From Candidatus Aenigmatarchaeota archaeon (GTDB lineage: Archaea; Aenigmatarchaeota; Aenigmatarchaeia; CG10238-14), in the NCBI GenBank assembly GCA_018304545.1, contig JAGVVZ010000003.1:123402-187401 (forward strand): DNA of 64,000 nucleotides. Reading direction: 5' to 3'. Shown piece after piece: positions 43,276 to 52,433 of this stretch (its first letter is position 1; the number at the start of each line of letters is the position of its first letter). Both the position numbers and the translations under genes were made by a program. Under the pieces are notes generated by a model. That model was not told the DNA's origin. It worked only from the letters and a program-made list of their open reading frames with translations, and searched no databases.

Positions 43276-44223
43276 TCAACCACCAAGCAAACCCATTCTA
43301 ACAAAGATAAAGAATATACCTGATGATGCCAAGAATAGAATAACGCTATGCTTAATACCCGAGCGTAGAGATGCTTCTCCTATCTGGCCTGCCACTAACC
43401 CTCCTGTTATAGATTGTATTGCTGTCATGGAATAAAACAGGGCGACATAATAGCATGATATACCTGAGGTGTCTATGCCCATCAGATTACAAACGTTAAA
43501 ATATATATAACATGGAGCGCAAGACGCCCCGCCACCATAAGCGCATGCTTCACAAGGATTTGGCACAGAACCACTTATCGGATTAGCGCCTAAATTAGCA
43601 GAGGAAAATATAGGTACAAGCAATCTGTTTATACCTACAACTATACCAATAAAGACGAATGTTATGGCATACATCGCAACTACATACTGACTTAGTATGC
43701 TCTTTCTTTCTTTTTGGGTTTCTTGGATTGTTGAAAGGGTGTTTGCTAAGGATTCTAATGTTTGATCGACAGATCCGCCTGATTTATAAGTTTCTATAAG
43801 AACCCTAATAATTCTATTCAGCGATTCGCTATTTTTTAATCTATCTCTGGATTGTTCTAATACTTTTACGATATTCACATTCCACGACAGCTGATGTGCC
43901 ATCTTTTTTACTTCTTTACTCAGAGGACCGTAATCGGTTTTGCTAATAGATATGATCGCTTTGTGCAAAGGCAAACCTGCACGTGTTGACTCCACCAAAT
44001 CTCGTAAAAAAACTGGGTATCTAAACTCTATTTCTTTGAGATCTCTATAATTCATATAGTTGAAAATCAGTTGTGGCAGCCCAATAGAAAAAACAGATAA
44101 TATTATTATGTTTCCCAGAACTCCTATATCCCCACTTAATATTCCTATAAAAATTGCTACCAGAGAAACGATTATTGATATTATTAATACCTTCATTTCT
44201 CTTGATAGATCTGTCTTAACCAC
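43276..44223 (-). CDS. Pilus platform membrane protein, TadC/FlaJ-like (second copy)
   Basis: A 315-residue T2SS-F type membrane protein with helices at both ends and a cytoplasmic T2SSF domain (YPVFLRDLVESTRAGLPLHKAI). The start is GTG 44223, directly after the preceding gene's stop. An unusual Cys cluster (CEACAYGGGASCAPC) lies in an extracytoplasmic loop near 220-250. Two TadB/C-like proteins in tandem are usual for archaeal adhesive pili. Confidence 0.92.
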   Translation of the reverse strand: MVKTDLSREMKVLIISIIVSLVAIFIGILSGDIGVLGNIIILSVFSIGLPQLIFNYMNYRDLKEIEFRYPVFLRDLVESTRAGLPLHKAIISISKTDYGPLSKEVKKMAHQLSWNVNIVKVLEQSRDRLKNSESLNRIIRVLIETYKSGGSVDQTLESLANTLSTIQETQKERKSILSQYVVAMYAITFVFIGIVVGINRLLVPIFSSANLGANPISGSVPNPCEACAYGGGASCAPCYIYFNVCNLMGIDTSGISCYYVALFYSMTAIQSITGGLVAGQIGEASLRSGIKHSVILFLASSGIFFIFVRMGLLGG

Positions 44224-45096
44224 TCACTCTCCTCCTGGCGATGATGCTTTTATCAAAACTATGAAAGCTAAAGATATCAGTGGCATAAACAAAAATATCA
44301 GGAAAAATTGAATAAACACAATATTCGTTACGGGCATTCCTCCAAGGCCTGACATTATAGAAGTCAATATTGTAAAAAATATTGTACCAAGAACTATTGC
44401 TGTTAAATATACCTCTAAAAATACGGCCAAAGAGTGAGAGAAGTCATTGAGTTTTCTCCTATAATTACTCAAAAATGTTTTAGATTTTTCTGTCAGATAA
44501 ACACTTAGATCTCCGCCTGCTTTCAGAGTTGAGGACATGGACCATAAAAGCTCTTTAAAGTCATTTGAGGCAGATCTGTCTACTGCCTTATCCATACTAT
44601 CGTAAATATTCAATCCGAAAGCCTTCATGTCAGTCACCATTTTTTTAACTTCACCATTTATTTCACCGTATTCTTTGAATTTAGAAAATATCTCTAAAAT
44701 TTTATGCGGTGGCAGTCTGGAACTTGCAATAGTAGATAAATATATAGTGGCGAAGGGCAGCGATCTATCTATTTCTTTCGCTTTATCGCTTATCAGAAAT
44801 TTTGGATAATTGATGAAAAGAATAAAGAAAACAATGCTTATACACAACGAAACCGTCACCGACATTATAAGACTGAAAAGCACACCCATCCCCAATAAGG
44901 AGAATATAAATGATATTACAGGCACCTCAACAACGAACAGGATCAGACATGTCAAAATAGATGTTGATAAATATTCTTCAACCGTTTTTCTTAAACCACT
45001 TTTTTTCAAGTCTAGTTTCAATTCAGAAAAAAAATCCACATGGGGCTGAACATATTTACTTAAAAAATTGATAGCAAATCTTACATAAGAGGACAT
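44224..45096 (-). CDS. Pilus platform membrane protein, TadB/FlaJ-like (first copy)
   Basis: Starting at ATG 45096 (GGTGAAATTTG upstream) it encodes 290 residues. Hydrophobic pairs at about 50-95 and 225-285 flank a T2SSF domain with RSLPFATIYLSTIASSRLPPHKILEIF and SMSSTLKAGGDLSVYL. The ATG overlaps the ATPase stop (TGATG), and the stop abuts the second copy. It forms the inner-membrane platform of the pilus with the ATPase. Confidence 0.92.
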   Translation of the reverse strand: MSSYVRFAINFLSKYVQPHVDFFSELKLDLKKSGLRKTVEEYLSTSILTCLILFVVEVPVISFIFSLLGMGVLFSLIMSVTVSLCISIVFFILFINYPKFLISDKAKEIDRSLPFATIYLSTIASSRLPPHKILEIFSKFKEYGEINGEVKKMVTDMKAFGLNIYDSMDKAVDRSASNDFKELLWSMSSTLKAGGDLSVYLTEKSKTFLSNYRRKLNDFSHSLAVFLEVYLTAIVLGTIFFTILTSIMSGLGGMPVTNIVFIQFFLIFLFMPLISLAFIVLIKASSPGGE

Positions 45097-46877
45097 CAAA
45101 TTTCACCACTTATTGCTTCAAGAACTTGAAGTGGGTAATTGTAATATAAGTTAACAATTCTTCCAACATCTCTATAATCTGTTATATTTCTTTCTTTCAT
45201 CCAATAAAGTACAATCATTCTTCGTTTTAGTTCCTCTTTTATTTGATCATCTTTCAATCCTGTTTTCTTCATTATTTTGTGAAGCAATAAGCTTTTATTT
45301 TTAATAATGAACTTGTCTGTTTCTGAATTCCATTCTATTACTTTGTTTATTTTGGGCCTGCCTTTTTGATAATCAAAACCTATAATCTCGTAAATGCTTT
45401 GGATTTTCCTTACAAATTTACCTCTGTATTTCAAGTTCGACATAAATACTAAGACATCCAGACTTTCTATCAAGCTTGGGGGTAGTTGGATAGGCGGTGT
45501 TATTAACCTATCGACTAATTTATCAAAATTCTCTGCGTGTATGGTTGCCAGAGATGCGTGTCCTGTCGCCATTTGTTGGAATAAAACATAAGCTTCCCTT
45601 CCTCTCACTTCACCCACTATAATATAATCTGGTCTCTGTCTCAAGCTCTCTCTCAATAAATCAAATAAATCCACATCTCCTCTTTGTTTGTTTTGATCTG
45701 ATATAGCCACTCTTGCGACATGAGGTATCCAGTGTGGATGCGGTAACTGTATCTCTCCTGTATCTTCAATGCTGACTATTTTCATTTCAGGTCTGATGAA
45801 TAAGGATAGCATATTAAGGAAGCTAGTCTTACCTGTCGCTGTTCCACCCGATGCTAAAAGGCTAAAGCTATAATCAACGATCATCCATAAAAATGCTAGA
45901 GTTTTTATATCCAGCGTTCCGTAATTTAAGAAATGTGTTGGTGTAAATGGGAATTTAGTGAATTTTCTGATCGTAAAGTTAGATCCTCTTTTTGCAATAT
46001 CTGTTCCTAAAGTTCCCTGGATTCTAGAACCATCTGGCAATGTTCCATTTAATAAAGGATCTATAACTGATACAGCCTGCCCTGTCAACTGAGCTAAACG
46101 GATCAGATACGTATCTAATTCATCTTTATCTTCAATCATTAAATTAGTAACTATGGATCCTATCTTGGGATTTCTGTGAAATACAAAGACTGGAATGCCT
46201 GCACCATCACAGCTTATATCCTCTATCTCTGAATCATGCATTAACGGCTCTATCATCCCAAGACCAAGAAAATCCCTATCTATATAGTAAAATAAGACTT
46301 GTTTGTCAACTTCCGAAATTTTTATTCCGAAATAATTCATTAACACCTCTATCTGGTTATGTAAATAATCTTTCACTTCGGTTTCTTTCATTTTTGTAAA
46401 ATCTACGTCTAATTTTTCTTCCAGCAAACTCTTTATTCTCACAAGTATGCTCTGCAGTTCTTGTGTTATTTGGGGTTGGACTACACTATACTCATATCTA
46501 TTTTTCTCTTGGTTCCAGCTAATCTTAGCATAAGCAAGAACGGGTTCGTTTTTTGTTGGTTTTTCGGGTATCAATGGATAGATAAAGCTTGCCTTGCCTT
46601 CTTGTTCTTCTTCTTTAATACCACGGAATGTTATTTTCTTCGAGGAAAATTCAGGTATTTCAACACCATCAAAAATATATTCTGTTTTTTGATCTTGCTC
46701 AACAGTTTGGAGTGACGTTTCCATAACAGGTTGCTGGGTTAAATTAGATTCTATTTGAAGTTTTGACGGAGATCCAGAAATTATTACAGGAATTGGATTA
46801 TAGGTATTATAACTCTCTTTTTTATTCAAATTTCTATAACCGCTGACTAATTTTCTAAAAACAACTCTTGTATCCAT
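45096..46877 (-). CDS. Type II/IV secretion ATPase, TadA/FlaI family
   Basis: The 593-residue motor has a long N-terminal extension (1-170, low complexity). The N2 domain and VirB11-type core follow, with Walker A LLASGGTATGKTSFLNMLS, an Asp box, the His box, and Walker B DYIIVGEVRGREAYVLFQQMATGH. It hydrolyses ATP to assemble pilins through the two platform proteins. It lies between three pilin genes and the platform genes. Confidence 0.95.
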   Translation of the reverse strand: MDTRVVFRKLVSGYRNLNKKESYNTYNPIPVIISGSPSKLQIESNLTQQPVMETSLQTVEQDQKTEYIFDGVEIPEFSSKKITFRGIKEEEQEGKASFIYPLIPEKPTKNEPVLAYAKISWNQEKNRYEYSVVQPQITQELQSILVRIKSLLEEKLDVDFTKMKETEVKDYLHNQIEVLMNYFGIKISEVDKQVLFYYIDRDFLGLGMIEPLMHDSEIEDISCDGAGIPVFVFHRNPKIGSIVTNLMIEDKDELDTYLIRLAQLTGQAVSVIDPLLNGTLPDGSRIQGTLGTDIAKRGSNFTIRKFTKFPFTPTHFLNYGTLDIKTLAFLWMIVDYSFSLLASGGTATGKTSFLNMLSLFIRPEMKIVSIEDTGEIQLPHPHWIPHVARVAISDQNKQRGDVDLFDLLRESLRQRPDYIIVGEVRGREAYVLFQQMATGHASLATIHAENFDKLVDRLITPPIQLPPSLIESLDVLVFMSNLKYRGKFVRKIQSIYEIIGFDYQKGRPKINKVIEWNSETDKFIIKNKSLLLHKIMKKTGLKDDQIKEELKRRMIVLYWMKERNITDYRDVGRIVNLYYNYPLQVLEAISGEI

Positions 46878-47303
46878 TTATTTCACGCTGATTGTTCTTC
46901 TAATATTATTAATTGTTATTTCTACTATTTTATTTTCACCTTTTGTTTGCCCTGTCTGATTATAGGTTTCATTTAAGTTAAAAATTAAGGATGTTTTTGA
47001 AATCGATTTTTCTGATAACATTGTGTTGTTCAAATTTTGTTTATTAAGACTAATTATATAGAAAAATCCGCCTAATCTTGCCGGAGTGGTTTCTTTCATG
47101 GTTATGTTATCACACCCCCCGCATCCCACACCTCTAATAATGTTAGTGGTAACCAGGCTGTTAACTGAATCCAACAAAGAATCTCCTATTTTTTGATTCA
47201 AATTAACATTTTGATTGTAAAAAATAAAGCTTATGGTTATGAACAAACTGAATGATATAACAAAAAACAAAATAAACTCCACTATAATGGTTTGTCCTTT
47301 CAT
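46878..47303 (-). CDS. Type IV pilin-like protein
   Basis: Starting at ATG 47303 (TTTGAGGGTA upstream) the product begins MKGQTIIVEFILFFVISFSLF, a class III signal peptide. The remaining domain is 110 residues with a short Cys pair (GVGCGGCDN). It starts inside the context of the preceding pilin's stop and ends one base from the ATPase ATG. Confidence 0.82.
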   Translation of the reverse strand: MKGQTIIVEFILFFVISFSLFITISFIFYNQNVNLNQKIGDSLLDSVNSLVTTNIIRGVGCGGCDNITMKETTPARLGGFFYIISLNKQNLNNTMLSEKSISKTSLIFNLNETYNQTGQTKGENKIVEITINNIRRTISVK

Positions 47304-47308
47304 TACCC

Positions 47309-47914
47309 TCAAACAATAATATTAATTTCGGTTATAGTTAAACCTTGAGCCTGTTTGGAACCTATTCTTTGGATTCTCATGAATCCCGTTGTTGTCTCCT
47401 TAACCATATTATCTGTCGTGTTCAATACTATCCAGTATCCCTGATTTGAAACCGGATCTACGAGTCTTCTATACCACAATCTGTAATAAACATCCAAATT
47501 ATCTGAACTATCAACAGCTCTGGCAAAAACAACAGAGGGCGTATCAACGCTTAGCACAGCAGTTAAATTGACATTGGGATTATTTAATGGTACCCAATCG
47601 CCTTCAGCCACGTTGGAGATTTTACTCTCAAAAACAAAAATTATAGAATTATTTGAAGGACTAGTAACCGTTTCTGGATAAATCGTGAATCTGCCCGGCA
47701 CTTTCAAGGATATCGTTTCTTCACCACCACTTTCGGCTATCTCTCTGATTGACCTGTCAAGAGATATAAAAAAATTGAAAACGTCATCTACGCTTTTAGA
47801 ATCCTTTCTTTTTTGTATCATAGTATTCGCCCACGGCAATACAGTCGCAATTGCGCCGAGAGATATAACTATAATAAGGATTACTGAAACTGGTTGAACT
47901 TGTCCTTTTCTCAT
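47309..47914 (-). CDS. Type IV pilin-like protein
   Basis: A 201-residue protein starting MRKGQVQPVSVILIIVISLGAI, a KGQ site followed by a hydrophobic helix, though Glu+5 is absent. The mature part is beta-rich (RFTIYPETVTSPSNNSIIFVFE). It is the largest pilin-like product of the locus and may be a structural or capping subunit. Confidence 0.82.
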   Translation of the reverse strand: MRKGQVQPVSVILIIVISLGAIATVLPWANTMIQKRKDSKSVDDVFNFFISLDRSIREIAESGGEETISLKVPGRFTIYPETVTSPSNNSIIFVFESKISNVAEGDWVPLNNPNVNLTAVLSVDTPSVVFARAVDSSDNLDVYYRLWYRRLVDPVSNQGYWIVLNTTDNMVKETTTGFMRIQRIGSKQAQGLTITEINIIV

Positions 47915-47924
47915 TCTATTACAC

Positions 47925-48329
47925 TTAGCAAAACACGGTTAAAATCTCAGGGTTCGGAGTTGCTACAACAATTCTGTATTGGCTACTTGACGAGACTGTA
48001 TTTTTATTCACTAGAGCCACGACACCTCTGACGGGTATTGTATATGTTACGTCACCGCTAGCTCCATTTTCTTCGAAGTCAGTAGTATTTAGTTTATTAT
48101 CAACTAATATCTTCAAATCTCCTGTGCCGCCTGTATTAACAATATCTGTTTGACCAACATTTGATACAATTAATGAAATTTTTCCATTGGTACAATCAGC
48201 GACTACACTAACAACTTTGGAGGTTTTTCCGCTAAGAAAATTAGTAATATAGAAATATGCGGTTGTAGCTAAAGCAATTGTTATCAATAAAAGTAAAATT
48301 GTTGCAACTACTGCGGAAATTCCTTTCAT
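47925..48329 (-). CDS. Archaeal type IV pilin (major-pilin-like)
   Basis: A 134-residue protein with MKGISAVVATILLLLITIALATTA, the typical archaeal pilin N-terminus (KG|ISAVVATILLL, as in DUF1628-type pilins). The C-terminal domain is compact with a Cys pair (VADCTNGKISLIVSN and the final VFC). First pilin of the operon, 10 nt before the next. Confidence 0.9.
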   Translation of the reverse strand: MKGISAVVATILLLLITIALATTAYFYITNFLSGKTSKVVSVVADCTNGKISLIVSNVGQTDIVNTGGTGDLKILVDNKLNTTDFEENGASGDVTYTIPVRGVVALVNKNTVSSSSQYRIVVATPNPEILTVFC

Positions 48330-48340
48330 TTTCTACCTCA

Positions 48341-48853
48341 TTACAATTGCCCTGGTCTTCTCATTGCTGGCCTCATCATCGGGTTTGCGCCAGCTGGCTG
48401 CAAAACAGGTCTTGGTAATCTTGGTTGCAATGTTGGTTTTTTCAGTCTCTTGCTAATTTCATCCAACAATTCAACAACAGAGTCATTCCTATCAGTCATA
48501 ACTCTATTAGTTTTAACTAATTCATCAAGTTTGTCCACTATAGGCTTCATTGACTCTCGATTCATAGAAACAATTTCCTCTTCACCAGAACTTTTAATAA
48601 ACATAACAAGCTCTTTAAGTTGAGATGTCATCTCGTCTATTTTTGCAGGCAATTTAGATAATTCTAATTTTAGTGAATCGTTTGATCTAACTAATTCATC
48701 TACTATTGTTTGATTCATCCTTATAATGTCAACAATATCTTTTAGTATAGACTTAGGATCGTTAGCTGAAAATGTTTCAATCTTATCCATTCTTTTTTCC
48801 AATTGTCTCAATGGAGAAACTGGGACAATTTCATATTCTTCGTCTTCGTTCAT
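48341..48853 (-). CDS. Coiled-coil protein at the head of the pilus operon
   Basis: A 170-residue soluble protein, heptad-rich from about 15 to 140 (QLEKRMDKIETFS, DELVRSNDSLKLELSKLPAKIDEM), then a Pro/Arg/Met-rich tail (LQPRLPRPVLQPAGANPMM). It starts the operon and ends 11 nt before the pilin gene. It may regulate or cap pilus assembly from the cytoplasm. No family recognised. Confidence 0.72.
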   Translation of the reverse strand: MNEDEEYEIVPVSPLRQLEKRMDKIETFSANDPKSILKDIVDIIRMNQTIVDELVRSNDSLKLELSKLPAKIDEMTSQLKELVMFIKSSGEEEIVSMNRESMKPIVDKLDELVKTNRVMTDRNDSVVELLDEISKRLKKPTLQPRLPRPVLQPAGANPMMRPAMRRPGQL

Positions 48854-48953
48854 CTTTCCACCAAATTATAATTAGATTCCTTACTTTAAATTATTTGATA
48901 TAGTATAATAAAAAACTTATATACAAAAGAAAAAAGAGGGAAAGGATAAAAAA

Positions 48954-50612
48954 TTAGTAATCTTCGCCTCCGCCCATGTTTGGCATTCCGCCCGGTGGCA
49001 TTCCGCCACTTTTATCTAGTTTAGAAGCAGATATTACGTCATCTATTCTCAAAATCATTTCTGCTGCTTCTGTCGCGGATTTTAGAGCTTGTGTTTTGAT
49101 TTTCAAAGGTTCAACAACACCTGCTTTCAACATATCCATTGTTCCACCGTCGAAGACATTAACACCCATTTCCTGTTTCTTGTTTTCGTGGTCGGCCCTC
49201 AAGGAAACAAGTGTGTCTATAGGGTCTAATCCGCCGTTTTCTGCCAAACTTCTTGGAATGACTTCCATCGCATCAGCAAATGCATTTACTGCTAATTGTT
49301 CTCGTCCTTTTAATCCTTCAGAATATTTTCTTAATTCTCTCGAAACTTCTGACTCAGGTGCACCTCCACCTGGAACTATTCTACCGATTTCTATTGCAGA
49401 AGATACTGAACCTATGGCGTCTTCTATTGCTCTATCTACCTCATCGACAACATGCTCTGTCCCACCTCTGACTAAAATGCTTACTGCTTTGGGGTTTTTA
49501 CAATCTCTGACAAACACCATTTGCTCATCTCCTACTTTCTGCTCTTCAACTAATTTTGCGTAACCCAAATCATCTTTTGATAAATCGTCAAGGTTTGTGA
49601 TAACCTTTCCGCCTGTCGCCTTCGCCAAAGCTTCCATGTCAGATTTCTTTACTCTTCTTGCTGCCAGTATTCCTTTCTTAGCTAAATAATGTTGAGCTGT
49701 GTCATCAATTCCTTTTTGGCAGAATAGTACATTAGCGCCTGATGAAGATACTTTCTCTGCCATATTTTTCAATGATTTCTCTTCTTGTTCAATGAATTCT
49801 TGCAACTTCATTGGATCTGTTATTCTTATCTGTGCGTCAGTTTCTGTTTCTTTAACTTCCAAAGCTGCATCAACCAAGGCAATTTTAGCATCTTTCACTT
49901 CTTTGGGCATACCTGGATGAACTACTTCCTTATCAATTAATATTCCTTTTATTAATTCCGTATTCTCAGAGGAACCGCCCTGTTTCTTCTCTCTCTTAAC
50001 ATTATCCGTGTCTATTACTACTTTGCCGTTTTTCTTTTCAGCTACTTGCATGACTGCATCAACAACCAAATTAGCCAGATGTTCCATATTGCCATATCCT
50101 GACTTTCCACTCATGCTTGTAAGGGCAATTTTCTTCAAAGTTTCTTTATCTTCTATTGTCACTGGTTTTGATATTTTTTCTAAAACCTCTATCGCCCTTT
50201 TCATCGCTAAATTATATCCACGAATAATAACTGTAGGGTGTATATCTTGCTCAAGAAGATCTCCTGCTCTCTTCAATAATTCGCCCGCAATAACAACTGC
50301 AGTGGTTGTACCGTCGCCTACCTCTTCATTTTGAGTTTTGGCGACTTCTACCATCATCTTTGCTGCGGGATGCTCTATTTGCATCTCCTCTAATATCGTG
50401 ACTCCATCGTTTGTTATAACAATATCACCTATTGAATCTACAAGCATCTTATCCATACCTTTAGGTCCAAGAGTTGTTCTAACAGCGTCGCTAACTGCCT
50501 TAGCAGCAGCAATATTATTTTCCTGTGCTGTTTTTCCTCTCGTTCTTAATGTACCTTCCGGTAATATCAAAATAGGTTGTCCACCTAATTGACCTATTGT
50601 TGCATTAACCAT
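48954..50612 (-). CDS. ths: Thermosome subunit (group II chaperonin)
   Basis: A 552-residue chaperonin of normal length. [26 protein letters not shown] and [17 protein letters not shown]-like (here [17 protein letters not shown]) ATP motifs, then the apical domain, and [19 protein letters not shown]. The C-terminus is Gly/Met-rich ([14 protein letters not shown]). GGAGGTGTTTAG precedes the ATG. Only one subunit gene is in the window. Confidence 0.97.
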   Translation of the reverse strand: MVNATIGQLGGQPILILPEGTLRTRGKTAQENNIAAAKAVSDAVRTTLGPKGMDKMLVDSIGDIVITNDGVTILEEMQIEHPAAKMMVEVAKTQNEEVGDGTTTAVVIAGELLKRAGDLLEQDIHPTVIIRGYNLAMKRAIEVLEKISKPVTIEDKETLKKIALTSMSGKSGYGNMEHLANLVVDAVMQVAEKKNGKVVIDTDNVKREKKQGGSSENTELIKGILIDKEVVHPGMPKEVKDAKIALVDAALEVKETETDAQIRITDPMKLQEFIEQEEKSLKNMAEKVSSSGANVLFCQKGIDDTAQHYLAKKGILAARRVKKSDMEALAKATGGKVITNLDDLSKDDLGYAKLVEEQKVGDEQMVFVRDCKNPKAVSILVRGGTEHVVDEVDRAIEDAIGSVSSAIEIGRIVPGGGAPESEVSRELRKYSEGLKGREQLAVNAFADAMEVIPRSLAENGGLDPIDTLVSLRADHENKKQEMGVNVFDGGTMDMLKAGVVEPLKIKTQALKSATEAAEMILRIDDVISASKLDKSGGMPPGGMPNMGGGEDY

Positions 50613-50691
50613 CTAAACACCTCCAATGTTCATTTTTTTATTTTTTGTAATCATACAGAAGATTTCAATATGTGTATGTGGGTATACAAAT

Positions 50692-51609
50692 TTAAATATT
50701 TTTCTTCTCTTGTATCATACGTTTAAAATCATTGAAGTCGCCAGCGTCTAAAATTTCTGAATCCAAAAGAATTGGTATACCGTTTATGTTTTCATTTTCA
50801 GATTTTTTCGTAATAAATAAACTCTCTGTTTTAGTGAAAGATGCTATGGAAATCATTATTTCCGATTTATCTATAAAACCTTTTTCATTGTCAGACACGC
50901 CGATTATCATTGTCTCTGTTCTTTTACCAATAATTTGAAATGGGGTCGATGTTAAGCAACTATTATTTATTTCTAATTCATCAAACTTCAAAGAGATCTT
51001 TTTTTGCAATTCCGTTTTAGGCTTTATTTGATGATCTATCTTGGGTGTTTCAAGTTTATAGGGAAGGATCAACGATACTCCCAATATTTTCTCCAATTTT
51101 TCTACTGTTTCTAATATAGGATTTACTCTTTTTTTTTCTATCTCATAAAGCGATTTTTTAGACGTGCCTATAATTTTACCAAGAGATTCTAAAGACAATC
51201 TATTTTTTAATCTCTCTTGCCTCAACAATTCTGTATTTATCGATACTGTATGTTTACCTTTCAATGCAGAAATCGATGGTATATGTTCACTTGATAACAA
51301 TTTCTCAAATAATTCTGGTCTTATTGTAGGTATACCAAATCTAGAATATATTATATTTTGTGATAAATCATTATGGTTATTTCTTAAACATACTGTTAAT
51401 GCATAAGCAGAAAGAAAATGCGAGATAGTTTTTATATTTGCGGCTGTTTCTCCGCTCAGAGAATCTATGTTTGTTAATGCCTTAATAACAAAGGATTTAT
51501 TTTTTTTTGCTAATATATCAAAACATCCTTCATATTGTAAAGTTTCAAAGCCGTATTGATCCAATGTATCCGTTATTTGATCAACCAATTCTTCTTTAAG
51601 CACATTCAT
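50692..51609 (-). CDS. Putative archaeal HTH transcriptional regulator (COG1395-like)
   Basis: A 305-residue protein. An N-terminal nuclease-like domain (about 1-110, with CFDILAKKNKSFVIKALTNIDS) precedes a Cro/CI helix-turn-helix (LRQERLKNRLSLESLGKIIGTSKKSLYEIEKKR, about 128-165) and a C-terminal domain. This architecture is the archaeal COG1395 family, whose regulon is unknown. It lies between the thermosome gene and tRNA-Ile. Confidence 0.9.
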   Translation of the reverse strand: MNVLKEELVDQITDTLDQYGFETLQYEGCFDILAKKNKSFVIKALTNIDSLSGETAANIKTISHFLSAYALTVCLRNNHNDLSQNIIYSRFGIPTIRPELFEKLLSSEHIPSISALKGKHTVSINTELLRQERLKNRLSLESLGKIIGTSKKSLYEIEKKRVNPILETVEKLEKILGVSLILPYKLETPKIDHQIKPKTELQKKISLKFDELEINNSCLTSTPFQIIGKRTETMIIGVSDNEKGFIDKSEIMISIASFTKTESLFITKKSENENINGIPILLDSEILDAGDFNDFKRMIQEKKNI

Positions 51610-51655
51610 ATAATCATTTAAATATTTGTTAACGGAAAACTTAATAAACTTAGAT

Positions 51656-51763
51656 GGGCCGGTAGCTCAGCCTGGTTATCTTTCGAAACAGAAAGAGCAC
51701 TGGTCTTATAAGGCTACTGAGCGTAAAAACCAGCGGTCGCGTGTTCGAATCGCGCCCGGCCCA
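51656..51763 (+). tRNA. tRNA-Ile (anticodon UAU) with anticodon-loop intron and D-loop insertion
   Basis: Acceptor GGGCCGG/CCGGCCC is perfect. The D stem GCTC/GAGC encloses a 26-nt loop instead of 8-11, containing a hairpin (TTTC/GAAA). The anticodon stem CTGGT/ACCAG with loop CTTATAA gives anticodon TAT after a 17-nt intron (51711-51727) is removed at position 37/38. The T arm is GCGTG-TTCGAAT-CGCGC. A73 fits Ile and no CCA is encoded. Minus insertions the tRNA is 75 nt. Isotype from anticodon; the D-loop insertion is unexplained. Confidence 0.88.
51711..51727 (+). other. tRNA-Ile intron at position 37/38
   Basis: The 17 nt separate anticodon-loop A37 from A38. Pairing is relaxed: UUA of the loop can pair with UAA near the intron end, and GCU/AGC pairs within the intron. 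Boundaries can shift by a base or two because As flank both sides. Confidence 0.7.
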
Positions 51764-51801
51764 TTATTATTTTATTAATAATTAAACAAATTATTGATAA
51801 T

Positions 51802-52398
51802 ATGAGTCTTCTAAAAACTGTGACGGGAAAATTAATTTTAGCGAATTTTATAGTATTCATAATAAACATATTATTTAAGAATTCAATAGATTATCTTGCA
51901 TTAACACCTACCGATGCATTATATAAAGGAATGATTTGGCAATTTCTTACATTCATGTATGTTCATGCCGGGATTGAGCACATTTTACTAAACATGTGGG
52001 GCCTGTTCATGTTCGGTCCTACGATAGAATATGCTATGGGTAAAAAGAAGTTTTTTCTATTCTACATGGTCACGGGAATTAGTTCTGGTATATTTCATAT
52101 TTTATTAACAGGTATTAGTAATACACCTTTGGTAGGAGCGTCTGGTGCAATATTTGGTGTAATGACAGCTTATGGCTTAATGTTTCCGAGACAAACAATT
52201 TATTTTCAACTCATTATACCTATGCCAGCGATAGTATTCATAATTTTAATTGGTTTATTACAAATTGTCTACGGGATAACTGGTTTAGAACCAGGTATAT
52301 CTAATTATGGCCATTTGGGTGGAATGATAATAGGATTTATTCTAGTCAAATATTTAGGATTCGAAAAGAGGAAGATTAGATTTTTTTGGGAGCAATGA
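51802..52398 (+). CDS. Rhomboid family intramembrane serine protease
   Basis: A 198-residue protein with six membrane helices. The catalytic dyad is Ser114 in VGASGAIFGVM and His171 in YGHLGGMIIG. HAGIEHILLNMWGLFMFG is the conserved helix 2 region with the oxyanion-supporting His and Asn. It cuts single-pass membrane proteins within the bilayer; single-pass microproteins here (for example 25175-25429) are conceivable targets but that is guesswork. Confidence 0.95.
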   Translation: MSLLKTVTGKLILANFIVFIINILFKNSIDYLALTPTDALYKGMIWQFLTFMYVHAGIEHILLNMWGLFMFGPTIEYAMGKKKFFLFYMVTGISSGIFHILLTGISNTPLVGASGAIFGVMTAYGLMFPRQTIYFQLIIPMPAIVFIILIGLLQIVYGITGLEPGISNYGHLGGMIIGFILVKYLGFEKRKIRFFWEQ

Positions 52399-52433
52399 AA
52401 TAAACTTTTATTTTATTAATACAAACTAAAAAA

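Noticed and set aside
48976-49563. 195-codon open frame antisense to the thermosome gene
   Set aside because: Mirrors codon bias of ths, with no binding site or homology.
51669-51694. D-loop insertion in tRNA-Ile as a second BHB intron
   Set aside because: No boundary choice that restores a normal D-loop gives a 4-bp central helix with two 3-nt bulges. Recorded as an unexplained insertion instead.
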